This document shows positions 1-6,723 of a stretch of DNA of 14,699 nucleotides, piece after piece (position 1 is the first letter of the stretch; the number at the start of each line of letters is the position of its first letter). Under the pieces are notes generated by a model. That model had not been told where the DNA came from and did not search any database. It was given only the letters and a program-made list of their open reading frames with translations. The stretch spans positions 1 to 14,699 of the forward strand of contig URUZ01000096.1 in the NCBI GenBank assembly GCA_900551225.1, in the 5' to 3' direction. The stretch comes from an uncultured Clostridium sp. Lineage in GTDB: Bacteria; Bacillota; Clostridia; Lachnospirales; Lachnospiraceae. Both the position numbers and the translations under genes were made by a program.

Positions 1-72
1 TTTTTTCAAGCAGAAGACGGCATACGAGATCCTCTCTGGTCTCGTGGGCTCGGAGATGTGTATAAGAGACAG
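1..72 (+). other. Illumina Nextera i7 adapter at contig end (artefact, not genomic)
   Basis: Positions 7-30 are the 24-base Illumina P7 flow-cell sequence (starting CAAGCAGAAGACGG). Positions 31-38 (CCTCTCTG) are an 8-base i7 index, which I recall as Nextera N708. Positions 39-53 (GTCTCGTGGGCTCGG) are the Nextera read-2 tail, and 54-72 (AGATGTGTATAAGAGACAG) are the 19-bp Tn5 mosaic end. The six leading T's are also outside the insert. All parts are present, in order and without mismatch, so this is untrimmed library adapter. Genomic sequence begins at 73. The gudD gene is therefore truncated by the assembly and not by a biological event. Confidence 0.98.
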
Positions 73-306
73 GTACATTCCCACAGGCTGCCCCGCCACC
101 AGGGGAATGCAGCTCTTAAGCGCAGCGCAGGTATAGTCCCCACCGTGGATCTCGCCCAGCCCTGTGTGGCCCGCGCTGTCCTTGATAATCACCAGGTTTC
201 TGGTGAAAAACGGGGCGTGGGCGCCGCTTAAGGTCATCAGCATGCTGTCCCGCCCGGCGACTGGAATAACCTGCATCTCTGTTACAACAGGTGTACCCTT
301 TTCCAT
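73..306 (-). CDS. gudD: Glucarate dehydratase, N-terminal fragment (cut by contig end)
   Basis: Only the first 78 codons are present. The ATG is at 306-304, with AGGAGG at 315-320 eight bases upstream. The fragment begins MEKGTPVVTEMQVIPVAGRD and continues through SMLMTLSGAHAPFFTRN to GHTGLGEIHGG. It follows the capping domain of E. coli-type GudD nearly residue for residue (PVVTEMQVIPVAGHDSML, SGAHAPFFTRN, GHTGVGE). GudD is a Mg-dependent enolase-superfamily enzyme that dehydrates D-glucarate (and often L-idarate) to 5-keto-4-deoxy-D-glucarate. The catalytic barrel lies beyond the contig, so catalytic residues cannot be checked, and the related paralogue GudX cannot be fully excluded. It is the last visible gene of the minus-strand operon, 31 bp after the RraA-like gene. 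Confidence 0.9.
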
Positions 307-337
307 TTGGTTGTCCTCCTTGTTATTGGCACTTAGG

Positions 338-1069
338 TTATTCATAAAGCCCCTTCATAATGTCAGCCAGCTTCTGGGGATCTGTGGTTTTCTTCATGGC
401 ATCCTGCCGGCTGTCGTCCCGGTCCCTGGTCTGCTGCGCTTTTTCCAGCACTGCATCCAGGTATTTTGCGGGGAACTTCACCGCGCCGTTCTCATCCATG
501 TGAATCACTTCCCTGGGAGCGATGTCCATGCCGCAGATGTTCACCGGCACGTTGACCGCCTCAATACTCTCAGGGCCATGGCCGGCTACCACGCCGGGGA
601 ACAGGCACTGCACGCCCAGGGGGCGCATCTCATCAATGTCCCTGGCGGGAGCATCTCCCAGCACTGCGGTTACGCCCACCTGTTTAAAGGCAGTCATCAT
701 GTTGCCGCCGATCAGGGCATTCCTATCCTTCATCTTATCTGTAAAATTCTCCTTCAGGGCCAGTATCACCGGCTTGGGAGACTCTGCAATGGCATCCAGA
801 ATATCCTTGAATTCCAGACGGTTAAAAGAGGCGTCCGGCATCCCATACACTGCGGTCACCGCATACCCGCAACGCCGTCCCAGCTCCGGGTAAAAACAGC
901 GCAGGCGGTTGTCCGTGTACCACTCTGTTTCACTGGGGTTGTACAGTCCCAGGCACAGATCCTTTAAGGCCGGGTAGGTGGCCACCGCGTTGGTGATGGT
1001 GGGGGTGTCGAACTCCTCCAGCTTCTTCATGACCTCCTGCTGGTGGGCAATCTGTTCATTTATATTCAT
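338..1069 (-). CDS. RraA / HMG-aldolase-like family protein
   Basis: The protein has 243 residues. I start it at the ATG at 1069 (MNINEQIAHQ), preceded by AAGGAGA. The open frame runs 42 codons further upstream, but that part overlaps the preceding gene and looks out of frame with anything real. The RraA-fold signature is visible as GGNMMTAF (121-128) followed by GDAPARD (138-144). R143 and D144 match the Arg/Asp of the DGxxRD motif that binds pyruvate and Mg2+ in 4-hydroxy-4-methyl-2-oxoglutarate aldolases. Members cleave or decarboxylate alpha-keto acids such as HMG, carboxy-hydroxy-oxoadipate or oxaloacetate; RraA itself inhibits RNase E. Its place between a hydroxyacid dehydrogenase and gudD argues for a metabolic role in keto-acid cleavage. 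Its substrate is unknown. It could be an auxiliary aldolase for the dehydrated aldarate. Confidence 0.85.
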   Translation of the reverse strand: MNINEQIAHQQEVMKKLEEFDTPTITNAVATYPALKDLCLGLYNPSETEWYTDNRLRCFYPELGRRCGYAVTAVYGMPDASFNRLEFKDILDAIAESPKPVILALKENFTDKMKDRNALIGGNMMTAFKQVGVTAVLGDAPARDIDEMRPLGVQCLFPGVVAGHGPESIEAVNVPVNICGMDIAPREVIHMDENGAVKFPAKYLDAVLEKAQQTRDRDDSRQDAMKKTTDPQKLADIMKGLYE

Positions 1070-1079
1070 AGCATTCTCC

Positions 1080-2036
1080 TTAGATTGATGGTTGGTTGAG
1101 AGGGAAACGGGGACTCCGGCCGGACAGCACCAGATGGATCTCCTGAGCGGCGTCCAGGGCGATGCGGGCCATGCACTCCTGGGTGTTGGAGGCAATGTGG
1201 GGCGTCAGCAGCACATTTTCCAGGGAAAAGAGGGGATCATCCATCTGCGGCGGTTCCTGGCTGAACACATCAATGGCCGCGCCTGCGATCTCCTGGTTTC
1301 TCACAGCGTCCGCAAATGCGGCTTCATCCATGACACCCCCTCTGGAAGCGTTGATAAAGTAGGCTGAGGGTTTCATCCGCCGGAACTGCTCTGCTCCGAT
1401 CATGCCGGCTGTGGCCGGGCCGCCGGGCACGTGGACGGTGATCACGTCCGCGGTCTCCAGCAGGGTGTTGAGGTCAGTCAGTTTTATGTAGTCAGGGAAT
1501 TCCTTGCCCTCAGGTCTTGCCTCAAAGGCAAGGATGTTCATATCCAGCCCCAGGGCGGCCCGCCTGGCCACCTGAAGGCCGATCTTACCCAGCCCGATGA
1601 TTCCAAGGGTTTTACCGGCCAGGTCCATGCCCTTGTGGGTAAACTTGTAGTCAAAGTTGCCGGATCTCAGCTCCCTGCTCATCCGGTCCAGCTTCTTGGC
1701 CAGGGACAGCATGGCCGAGATGGTGAACTCCGCAACGGACAGGCCGGTGGTCAGGGGGGAGAAGGTTGCCCAGATACCTAGCTCCTCCGCCGCTTTATAA
1801 TCAATATTATCATATCCCGCGCCGTGCCGGGCTACAATTTTCAGGCGGGTTCCGGCTTCCAACACCTCCCGGTCTACCTTGGCCGTTCTCAGCAGCATGG
1901 CATCGCAGTCTGCGATACCCCGCTTCAGCTCCTCTTTTAAGGTTCCGTCCCCCCGCACAATCTCATACCCTCTGTCCAGCAGATAATCTTCGCCTTCCCG
2001 GGCCACTGCCTGGGGAATGTATATTTTATATGCCAT
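1080..2036 (-). CDS. D-isomer-specific 2-hydroxyacid dehydrogenase (SerA-like)
   Basis: This 318-residue NAD-dependent dehydrogenase is full length for single-domain members and has no C-terminal ACT/regulatory domain. The Rossmann glycine motif GLGKIG is at 148-153. An acidic residue (E172, in FEARP) ends the second beta strand, which suggests NAD rather than NADP. The catalytic Arg lies in NASRGG (R232), the Glu in SQEPP (E261) and the His in TPHIAS (H280). The ATG at 2036 is preceded by AAGGAGG (2042-2048). It would reversibly oxidise or reduce a 2-keto/2-hydroxy acid. Within a sugar-acid operon, a glyoxylate/hydroxypyruvate- or keto-gluconate-type reductase is as likely as 3-phosphoglycerate dehydrogenase. 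It lies 12 bp after the yiaK-like gene and 10 bp before the RraA-like gene, so it is translated in series with both. Confidence 0.9.
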   Translation of the reverse strand: MAYKIYIPQAVAREGEDYLLDRGYEIVRGDGTLKEELKRGIADCDAMLLRTAKVDREVLEAGTRLKIVARHGAGYDNIDYKAAEELGIWATFSPLTTGLSVAEFTISAMLSLAKKLDRMSRELRSGNFDYKFTHKGMDLAGKTLGIIGLGKIGLQVARRAALGLDMNILAFEARPEGKEFPDYIKLTDLNTLLETADVITVHVPGGPATAGMIGAEQFRRMKPSAYFINASRGGVMDEAAFADAVRNQEIAGAAIDVFSQEPPQMDDPLFSLENVLLTPHIASNTQECMARIALDAAQEIHLVLSGRSPRFPLNQPSI

Positions 2037-2048
2037 GTGAGCCTCCTT

Positions 2049-3059
2049 TTACAGGCTTAAGATCTGTTCCCAGATCACATCTTCCACAAAGATGCCTTTG
2101 GCATCATGTTCTTTCCTGAAACGGATATAGTCCTCGCCCGGCGCGAAGATACCGGTGGAATGCTCGGACAGGGCGGCGCTTTTTAAGTGTTCAACGGCCT
2201 TCTCAATGGTCTCCCTCATATGGTCCGCGCTGGTTACTTTGGCGGGATCTATGACGATCATGACCTGGGAGGCGCCTCCGCAGCTTCCCTTTCCCACATG
2301 ATCCAGGTCCGCCGCGCCGATGCCGTCGGCCAGCACAGCCCCCAGGATGTCCAGCATAAAGGAGAGGCTGGAACCCTTCCAGTAGCCGATTGGCATGATG
2401 CGGCGGCTCTCCTCAATGGCCCCCGGATCATCGGTAATGTTCCCGTCCTTGTCAAAACCGCCGGGCAGGGGGAGTTTCCCGCCAGCCAGCCGGGTCATGG
2501 CCAGTTTGCCGTAGGCGTACTGGGAGATTGCCATATCCAGCATCATGGGTGCTTCCCCGCCTGTGCCGGGAACAGCCATCACCAGGGGATTGTTGCCCAG
2601 ACGGCACTCTTTGGCGCCCCATGGCGGCATAACAGACTCTGTGTTAGTCCACATGATAGAAATGTAGCCCTTGTTTGCAGTATAGAGCCCATAGGAGCCG
2701 CCGCGCATCCAATGGGTGGTATTCTTGATTCCCACCATGGCGATGCCGTACCGGGAGGCCAGCTCCATGGCGTGGTCTGCCGCGAACATGGCGTTCAGGA
2801 TGCCGGGACCCATATGGCCGCCCACCACGCTGACCGCGCCCATGGACTTTTCAATCTCCGGCTCAGCGTTTACGTCCACCCAGCCCTTCTGTATATAGTC
2901 CACAAAACGGGCCACTCTGCCGGTTCCGTGGGAGTATATGCCGTCATAGGTGGATTCCGTGTGGATTTTGGCACAGATTCCGGCTTTTTCCTCACTCATA
3001 CCATACTTTATAAATACCTTCCTGATCTGTTGTTCGATTTCTTCAAATGTAAGACGCAT
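2049..3059 (-). CDS. yiaK: 2,3-diketo-L-gulonate reductase-like (YiaK, Ldh2/malate-lactate DH family)
   Basis: This 336-residue NAD(P)H-dependent oxidoreductase belongs to the malate/L-lactate dehydrogenase type-2 family. Several blocks match E. coli YiaK (DlgD) specifically: the catalytic His in YSHG (H44), NTTHWMRGGSYG (113-124), MPPWGAKECRLGNNP (144-158), RLAGGKLPLPGGFD (190-203) and RRIMPIGYWKGSS (219-231). YiaK reduces 2,3-diketo-L-gulonate to 3-keto-L-gulonate, and the broader family also includes ureidoglycolate and delta1-piperideine-2-carboxylate reductases. The ATG at 3059 has AAGGAGT at 3066-3072. The gene follows tctA after a 104-bp gap that holds a hairpin. No yiaL-yiaS partners are visible, so the real substrate may be another diketo or keto sugar acid. 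Confidence 0.87.
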   Translation of the reverse strand: MRLTFEEIEQQIRKVFIKYGMSEEKAGICAKIHTESTYDGIYSHGTGRVARFVDYIQKGWVDVNAEPEIEKSMGAVSVVGGHMGPGILNAMFAADHAMELASRYGIAMVGIKNTTHWMRGGSYGLYTANKGYISIMWTNTESVMPPWGAKECRLGNNPLVMAVPGTGGEAPMMLDMAISQYAYGKLAMTRLAGGKLPLPGGFDKDGNITDDPGAIEESRRIMPIGYWKGSSLSFMLDILGAVLADGIGAADLDHVGKGSCGGASQVMIVIDPAKVTSADHMRETIEKAVEHLKSAALSEHSTGIFAPGEDYIRFRKEHDAKGIFVEDVIWEQILSL

Positions 3060-3091
3060 AATGGACTCCTTTTTCTCTTTCTATTTGTAAA

Positions 3092-3133
3092 ATCGGGCGC
3101 AGCCGTAGAAAATTAGCCTGCGGCGCACCCGAT
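3092..3133 (-). terminator. Intercistronic hairpin, leaky terminator or processing site (tctA/yiaK)
   Basis: On the minus strand, ATCGGGTGCGCCG pairs with CGGCTGCGCCCGAT across a 15-base loop. There is one mismatch and one bulged base, giving about 12 pairs, largely G-C. Transcript sequence after the stem is TTTAC, which is a short U run. It could therefore terminate partially, or protect the upstream tct transcript from 3' decay and so set transporter against enzyme levels. It lies inside the 104-bp gap between tctA and the yiaK-like gene. Confidence 0.55.
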
Positions 3134-3163
3134 CAGCCAGTACAGTGCGATTCTATACGGCGG

Positions 3164-4669
3164 TTATGTAGTTTTGGCTGCTTTTGCTTTCTTTACCTCG
3201 CCCATGATGGTGAAAATGATTGCGGCAGCCGTGCAAAGCAGGAAAAAGGCGGCCAGCGGGGACTGGATGATGGGAAGGAAGGACCCGTCTGTCTTCATCA
3301 GGGAACGCCTCAGGTATGTCTCCAGGGAGGGCGCCAGGATGAATCCGACCACCAGCGGGGCCAGAGGGTATTTATACCGCTTCAGGATGTAGCCCAGGAA
3401 GCCGAACAGCACCATGATGAAGATATCCAGGGTATTGTTGTTGGCGCAGTAGGACCCCACGAAGCAGCATACGATCACAACCGGAAGCAGCAGTGTGGCG
3501 GGGATGGACAGCATCTTAGCAAAGACGGGAAGCCCGAAATACTCAATCAGGAAAAATGCAATGTTTGCAACGATAAATGCAGCCAGGATGGCGTATACCA
3601 GGGCGCCGCTTGTCTTAAAGAGCAGGGGACCCGGGGTTACATCATGCATCTGGAAGCCAGCCATAATCATGGAGGTGGCATTGTCGCCGGGGATACCCAG
3701 GGTCAACAGGATAATCAGCGCGCCGCCCACGGTGGCGTTGTTGGCGGTCTCTGAGGCCACGATGCCGTCCAGGACGCCGGTTCCGAACTTCTCCGGATAT
3801 TTGGAAGTCTTCTTGGCGTAGGTGTAGGCCAGCAGATTGCTGACATTTCCCCCAAGTCCGGGGAGTACGCCGATCACCAGGCCGATCAGGGCGCTGGGGA
3901 TTGCTGTTTTTAGATGGAAGAAGAATTCCTTCAGGCTGATGCCAAAGCCCTTGATCTTCTGCTGGGGAATGTCGGAGGTGGACTCAACTCTGGAGGTCTT
4001 GCCCTTGTCTCTGGCGGTCAGCATGATCTGGGATACAGCAAAGAGGCCGATCAGCACAGGAACCAGGTTGAAGCCATTGGCCAGCTTGTTGATGCCAAAG
4101 GTGTAGCGGTAGTAGGAGCTGAGGCTGTCCGTCCCCACAAATCCCAGGGCAACGCCCAGCAGACAGGACAGCAGGCCCTTGGTCATGCTTCCCTCGGAGA
4201 GGGCGGACACGGTGGTCAGCGCAAACAGGATGATGGCAAAATAGTCATAGGAACTGAATTTTAAAGCGACCTGGGCTATGTAGGGGCCCACGAAGGAGAG
4301 CACCAGAGCGCCGAAGATACCGCCCAGGAAGGAAAACAGCACGGCCACGGCCAGGGCCTGTTTGGCAAGTCCCTTTTTAGCCATGGGATAGCCGTCGAAG
4401 CAGGTGGCGATGGAAGATGGAGTGCCGGGAATGCCAAGTAAGATGGCGGAGATAAGACCGCCGGAGCAGCCGCCCACATATACGGCCATCAGGAAGGAGA
4501 TTCCGTTGACCGGCTCCATCCCGAAGGTAAAGGGCAGCATGATCGCAAGGGCCGTAAAAGCGGAGAGTCCGGGAAGGGCGCCGATTACCAGGCCGCCCAG
4601 TACACCGCCGATGATCAGCAGCATTGTAGCCGGGTTGAGTATGGATATAAATCCCTGTAATAATTCCAT
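3164..4669 (-). CDS. tctA: Tripartite tricarboxylate transporter large permease, TctA family
   Basis: This 501-residue, very hydrophobic protein has the usual TctA length and roughly a dozen membrane segments. The two structurally repeated halves are visible. GALPGLSAFTALAIMLPFTF (30-49) with GIPGTPSSIATCFDGYPMAK (79-98) forms the first. GVLPGLGG (267-274), ASETANNA (305-312) and GIPGDNATSM (325-334) form the second. The conserved PGL and GIPG hairpin motifs are those of the family. TctA forms the transport channel that accepts substrate from the periplasmic/extracellular TctC and uses an ion gradient. The ATG at 4669 has an AAAGGGGAA ribosome site. It starts 15 bp after tctB ends, so the two are co-translated. 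Family members carry citrate, tartrate, aromatic acids and sugar-derived diacids; the operon points to aldarates or keto-sugar acids. Confidence 0.95.
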   Translation of the reverse strand: MELLQGFISILNPATMLLIIGGVLGGLVIGALPGLSAFTALAIMLPFTFGMEPVNGISFLMAVYVGGCSGGLISAILLGIPGTPSSIATCFDGYPMAKKGLAKQALAVAVLFSFLGGIFGALVLSFVGPYIAQVALKFSSYDYFAIILFALTTVSALSEGSMTKGLLSCLLGVALGFVGTDSLSSYYRYTFGINKLANGFNLVPVLIGLFAVSQIMLTARDKGKTSRVESTSDIPQQKIKGFGISLKEFFFHLKTAIPSALIGLVIGVLPGLGGNVSNLLAYTYAKKTSKYPEKFGTGVLDGIVASETANNATVGGALIILLTLGIPGDNATSMIMAGFQMHDVTPGPLLFKTSGALVYAILAAFIVANIAFFLIEYFGLPVFAKMLSIPATLLLPVVIVCCFVGSYCANNNTLDIFIMVLFGFLGYILKRYKYPLAPLVVGFILAPSLETYLRRSLMKTDGSFLPIIQSPLAAFFLLCTAAAIIFTIMGEVKKAKAAKTT

Positions 4670-4684
4670 ATGGTTCCCCTTTCT

Positions 4685-5173
4685 CTAAAACAGATTGCCC
4701 ACAGGCAATTTGATACTGAATAATTTCCAGAAAATGGTATTGACCGCAATGGGAACGATTACAGACACCAGAACCGGCACAATCAGTTTCTTTTTATTCT
4801 TTATATCTTCCGTTGGCATAAGGATCAGGCTCTGGCAGAATAGATATATGATGGAAGTGATGGTGAAGCCGATCTGCAGCACTAAAATGTAGTAGATCAG
4901 CAGTGCAGCCACAGTCAGCAAAAGCGGTTTGTTGATGGCTTCCTTCACCTTTTCTTCGTTGTTGTGGGCCGCGGCCTTAAACGCGCCGGCGGACAGAAGC
5001 ATCTGGGCAATTGACAAGATTCCGATTAAGACCGCCACTGCTCTTGGAAAGAACCGGGAGCCAAGTATATCTGATGTTGTGGCTGGAATGGTGTATGATC
5101 CGGCATATATGAATATACCGAACAGCAGAAATGCAATACCGGAAGTGAAATTTTTGCGGTGTTCGTCTCTCAT
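4685..5173 (-). CDS. tctB: Tripartite tricarboxylate transporter small subunit, TctB family
   Basis: The protein has 162 residues with four or five predicted membrane segments (about 11-29, 43-63, 83-119 as one or two, and 130-148). The typical TctB element LGSRFFPRAVAVLI is at 37-50, after the first segment. A hydrophilic loop (HNNEEKVKEAINK) separates the second and third segments. It is the small membrane partner of TctA; sequence is poorly conserved in this family, so its position between tctC and tctA is an important part of the call. The ATG at 5173 has AGGAGT at 5179-5184. The 75-bp gap from tctC carries a perfect hairpin. Confidence 0.92.
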   Translation of the reverse strand: MRDEHRKNFTSGIAFLLFGIFIYAGSYTIPATTSDILGSRFFPRAVAVLIGILSIAQMLLSAGAFKAAAHNNEEKVKEAINKPLLLTVAALLIYYILVLQIGFTITSIIYLFCQSLILMPTEDIKNKKKLIVPVLVSVIVPIAVNTIFWKLFSIKLPVGNLF

Positions 5174-5200
5174 TTTTTACTCCTATCCCTCTTTTTTGCA

Positions 5201-5232
5201 ATACCGGAGCAGGCTGTATGCTGCTCCGGTAT
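5201..5232 (-). other. Perfect intercistronic hairpin between tctC and tctB
   Basis: ATACCGGAGCAG (5201-5212) and CTGCTCCGGTAT (5221-5232) form a perfect 12-bp inverted repeat with an 8-base loop. It begins 16 bp after the tctC stop. Minus-strand sequence after it is TGCAAAAAAG, which is A-rich, so it is not an intrinsic terminator in the direction of transcription. The arrangement resembles 3'-protective or processing hairpins that keep binding-protein mRNA more abundant than membrane-subunit mRNA. Confidence 0.75.
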
Positions 5233-5248
5233 GGACATTTTGAAAGAG

Positions 5249-6316
5249 TTACTGATTAGAAAGGAACTCATCCTTGTAGGGAAGCAGGCCGGACTCGTAC
5301 ATTTTGTTTGCGAAATCCTTGGCTTCATCAGTTGCCATAAAGTCAACGGTCAGATAGTAGCCTTCCATGGAGGCAACGAAATCAGGATCTTCACATACCT
5401 TCTTAACCACGTCTGCCAGGGCGTTTACGATCTCGTCGGGAGTCTCAGGATTGGTTCCAACCCAGAAGAACTTGCTGAAGTCCACATTTGCCAGGCCGTT
5501 CTCTGAAGCCAGGGGCACATTGGCCAGCAGTTCGTTCTTTTCATTGCCCAGCAGGCATAGGGGGATGAATTCGCCGGTGGTGAAGTAGTCGGTAGCCAGC
5601 GCGTAGGAGATATTGATCACATCTGTCTGTTCTCCCAGAAGGGCGGTCATCTTGGCAGCGTTGTTGCCGACATCGATGAATTTCAGCCCTGCGTTCCACT
5701 CTTTGTTCATGGCAATTCCGCAGATCTGGTTGGAAGCGCCGATTTTGCCGCCGTACTCAATGGTGTCGGGAGCTGCCTGGGAAGCCTTCAGCAGGTCATC
5801 CAGGGTGTTCCAGCCGGAATTCTTGTTTACGGCCAGCACGGTGGTGTTGTCGATGACCGGAATGGCAATGGTCTTGAAGCTGTCGATGTTGATGGTGGAG
5901 CTGCCCTGCATGTAGGGTACGAACATATCGGTGCCGTTAACCACCAGGGTGGTCCCGTCCGGCTTGGCGTCCAAGCATTCCTGCATGCCCATTACTGTTG
6001 CGCCGCCGTCCACGTTCTTTACAATCACGTTGACGCCCATGTATTTCTGCATATATTCAGCCAGCACCCGGGCATTGCGGTCCGTGTCGCCGCCTGCCTT
6101 AACAGGGCAGATGAGGGTAACTGTTTCTTCAAATTTATAGTCTGTATCTGCGGCGGCGCTTTCTGCGCCTTCAGAAGAACCTTGGGCTGCAGCTTCTGTC
6201 TTGGCCTCTGTTTTGGCCTCAGCCGCGGCAGTGGTGGCCTGGCTGGAAGAACCGCAGGCAGTCAATGCGCCGGTCATTGCAAGAGCCGCTAATAAAACAC
6301 TGATTTTTTTTCTCAT
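5249..6316 (-). CDS. tctC: TctC/Bug-family solute-binding lipoprotein of the tripartite transporter
   Basis: The protein has 355 residues. The N terminus is a lipoprotein signal: positive MRKK, a hydrophobic core, and lipobox LTAC with Cys21. A low-complexity Ala/Glu/Ser linker (about 23-58) then tethers the binding domain to the membrane, as expected for a Gram-positive cell. The mature domain starts with the family's VTLICPVKAGGDTDRNAR region (66-83). Asp/Gly residues there contact carboxylated ligands in Bug proteins. PDGTTL (119-124) follows. The ligand is predicted, not seen: a dicarboxylated sugar acid would fit the downstream genes. The ATG at 6316 has AGGAGG at 6324-6329. It is the first gene of the operon. 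Confidence 0.93.
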   Translation of the reverse strand: MRKKISVLLAALAMTGALTACGSSSQATTAAAEAKTEAKTEAAAQGSSEGAESAAADTDYKFEETVTLICPVKAGGDTDRNARVLAEYMQKYMGVNVIVKNVDGGATVMGMQECLDAKPDGTTLVVNGTDMFVPYMQGSSTINIDSFKTIAIPVIDNTTVLAVNKNSGWNTLDDLLKASQAAPDTIEYGGKIGASNQICGIAMNKEWNAGLKFIDVGNNAAKMTALLGEQTDVINISYALATDYFTTGEFIPLCLLGNEKNELLANVPLASENGLANVDFSKFFWVGTNPETPDEIVNALADVVKKVCEDPDFVASMEGYYLTVDFMATDEAKDFANKMYESGLLPYKDEFLSNQ

Positions 6317-6357
6317 TTCATTTCCTCCTAATGTTCAATATGTTCATAAGTACACCC

Positions 6358-6372
6358 CGTTATCATGTAACG
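6358..6372. promoter_or_regulatory. Small dyad overlapping the tctC transcription start region
   Basis: CGTTA-TCATG-TAACG is a 5-bp inverted repeat with a 5-bp spacer, placed right at and after the predicted start of the tctC transcript. That is a normal place for a repressor operator. I know of no regulator to assign, and short dyads arise by chance. Confidence 0.25.
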
Positions 6373-6379
6373 CTCCTTC

Positions 6380-6407
6380 ATTATAACAAAATTGGGGGAC
6401 ATGACAA
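6380..6407 (-). promoter_or_regulatory. Sigma-70-type promoter of the tctC operon (extended -10)
   Basis: On the minus strand, TTGTCA (6407-6402, 5 of 6 to TTGACA), a 16-bp spacer and TATAAT (6385-6380, perfect) are preceded by TG at the extended -10 position (TGTTATAAT). The start would be near 6373, leaving a leader of roughly 57 bases to the tctC ATG. I looked for a sigma-54 GG-N10-GC element here and found none, so the operon is most simply read by the housekeeping polymerase. Confidence 0.75.
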
Positions 6408-6457
6408 TTTGCAAAAACACCTAAATCACGTTGCTTTTTTATACATCCTATATATTC

Positions 6458-6493
6458 TTTCAGGGTATGAAATTAAATGGTTCATATATGAAA
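6458..6493. promoter_or_regulatory. Two TTTCAT/ATGAAA-type dyads upstream of tctC
   Basis: TTTCAG-GGT-ATGAAA (6458-6472) is one mismatch from the exact TTTCAT-N3-ATGAAA sites found upstream of garR. GTTCAT-AT-ATGAAA (6480-6493) is a second relative with a 2-base spacer. Their centres are about 21 bp (two helical turns) apart, at about -92 and -113 from the predicted tctC start. They are candidate binding sites for the same regulator. Confidence 0.45.
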
Positions 6494-6723
6494 GGAAGTG
6501 AAACCTGGAAGGGGATGCGGGGTATTGATTGTTTTCGTTTTCCGATTGCTTATTTCTCAAAATTATGCTATCCTGATTTGTATCTACTCTGCTGCCGGCA
6601 ATCTGCCGGGAGTATCTCAGCCCGCTGCGGGCTTTAGTGGTTCATGATTCTTTTTCTGAATTCATCCCCCCACAAATATTTACTAACCCATCAACCTTTA
6701 GTAAAATGAAAGGAGAACTGCTC
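6494..6723. other. Non-coding stretch between the tctC regulatory region and the Rpn remnant
   Basis: I see no credible gene here. A short open frame across 6431-6637 has no ribosome site and no recognisable composition. The only structure is a small G-C-rich hairpin, AGCCCGC-T-GCGGGCT, at 6619-6633. It lacks a clear T-run on either strand, so I do not call it a terminator. AAAGGAG at 6709-6715 is the ribosome site of the decayed gene that follows. Confidence 0.5.

Noticed and set aside
54..72. Tn5 mosaic end, which could suggest a transposon terminus interrupting gudD
   Set aside because: It is directly preceded by the P7, index and read-2 tail sequences, so it comes from tagmentation library preparation and not from a resident Tn5-type element.
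164..967. Long plus-strand open frame of 267 codons
   Set aside because: It runs antisense across the gudD fragment and the RraA-like gene, both supported by family motifs and ribosome sites. It has no family features of its own.
6366..6380. Possible CcpA cre site (TGTAACGCTCCTTCA)
   Set aside because: It lacks the base between TGWAA and CG required by the TGWAANCGNTNWCA consensus, and the right half does not fit.
6408..6424. TTTGCAAAAACACC as a minus-strand sigma-54 promoter of tctC
   Set aside because: The GC and CC are only 7 bp apart instead of 10, and a near-perfect sigma-70 promoter lies next to it.
6431..6637. Small plus-strand open frame upstream of the Rpn remnant
   Set aside because: It has no ribosome site or recognisable sequence, and it covers the dyads and promoter-proximal DNA of tctC.
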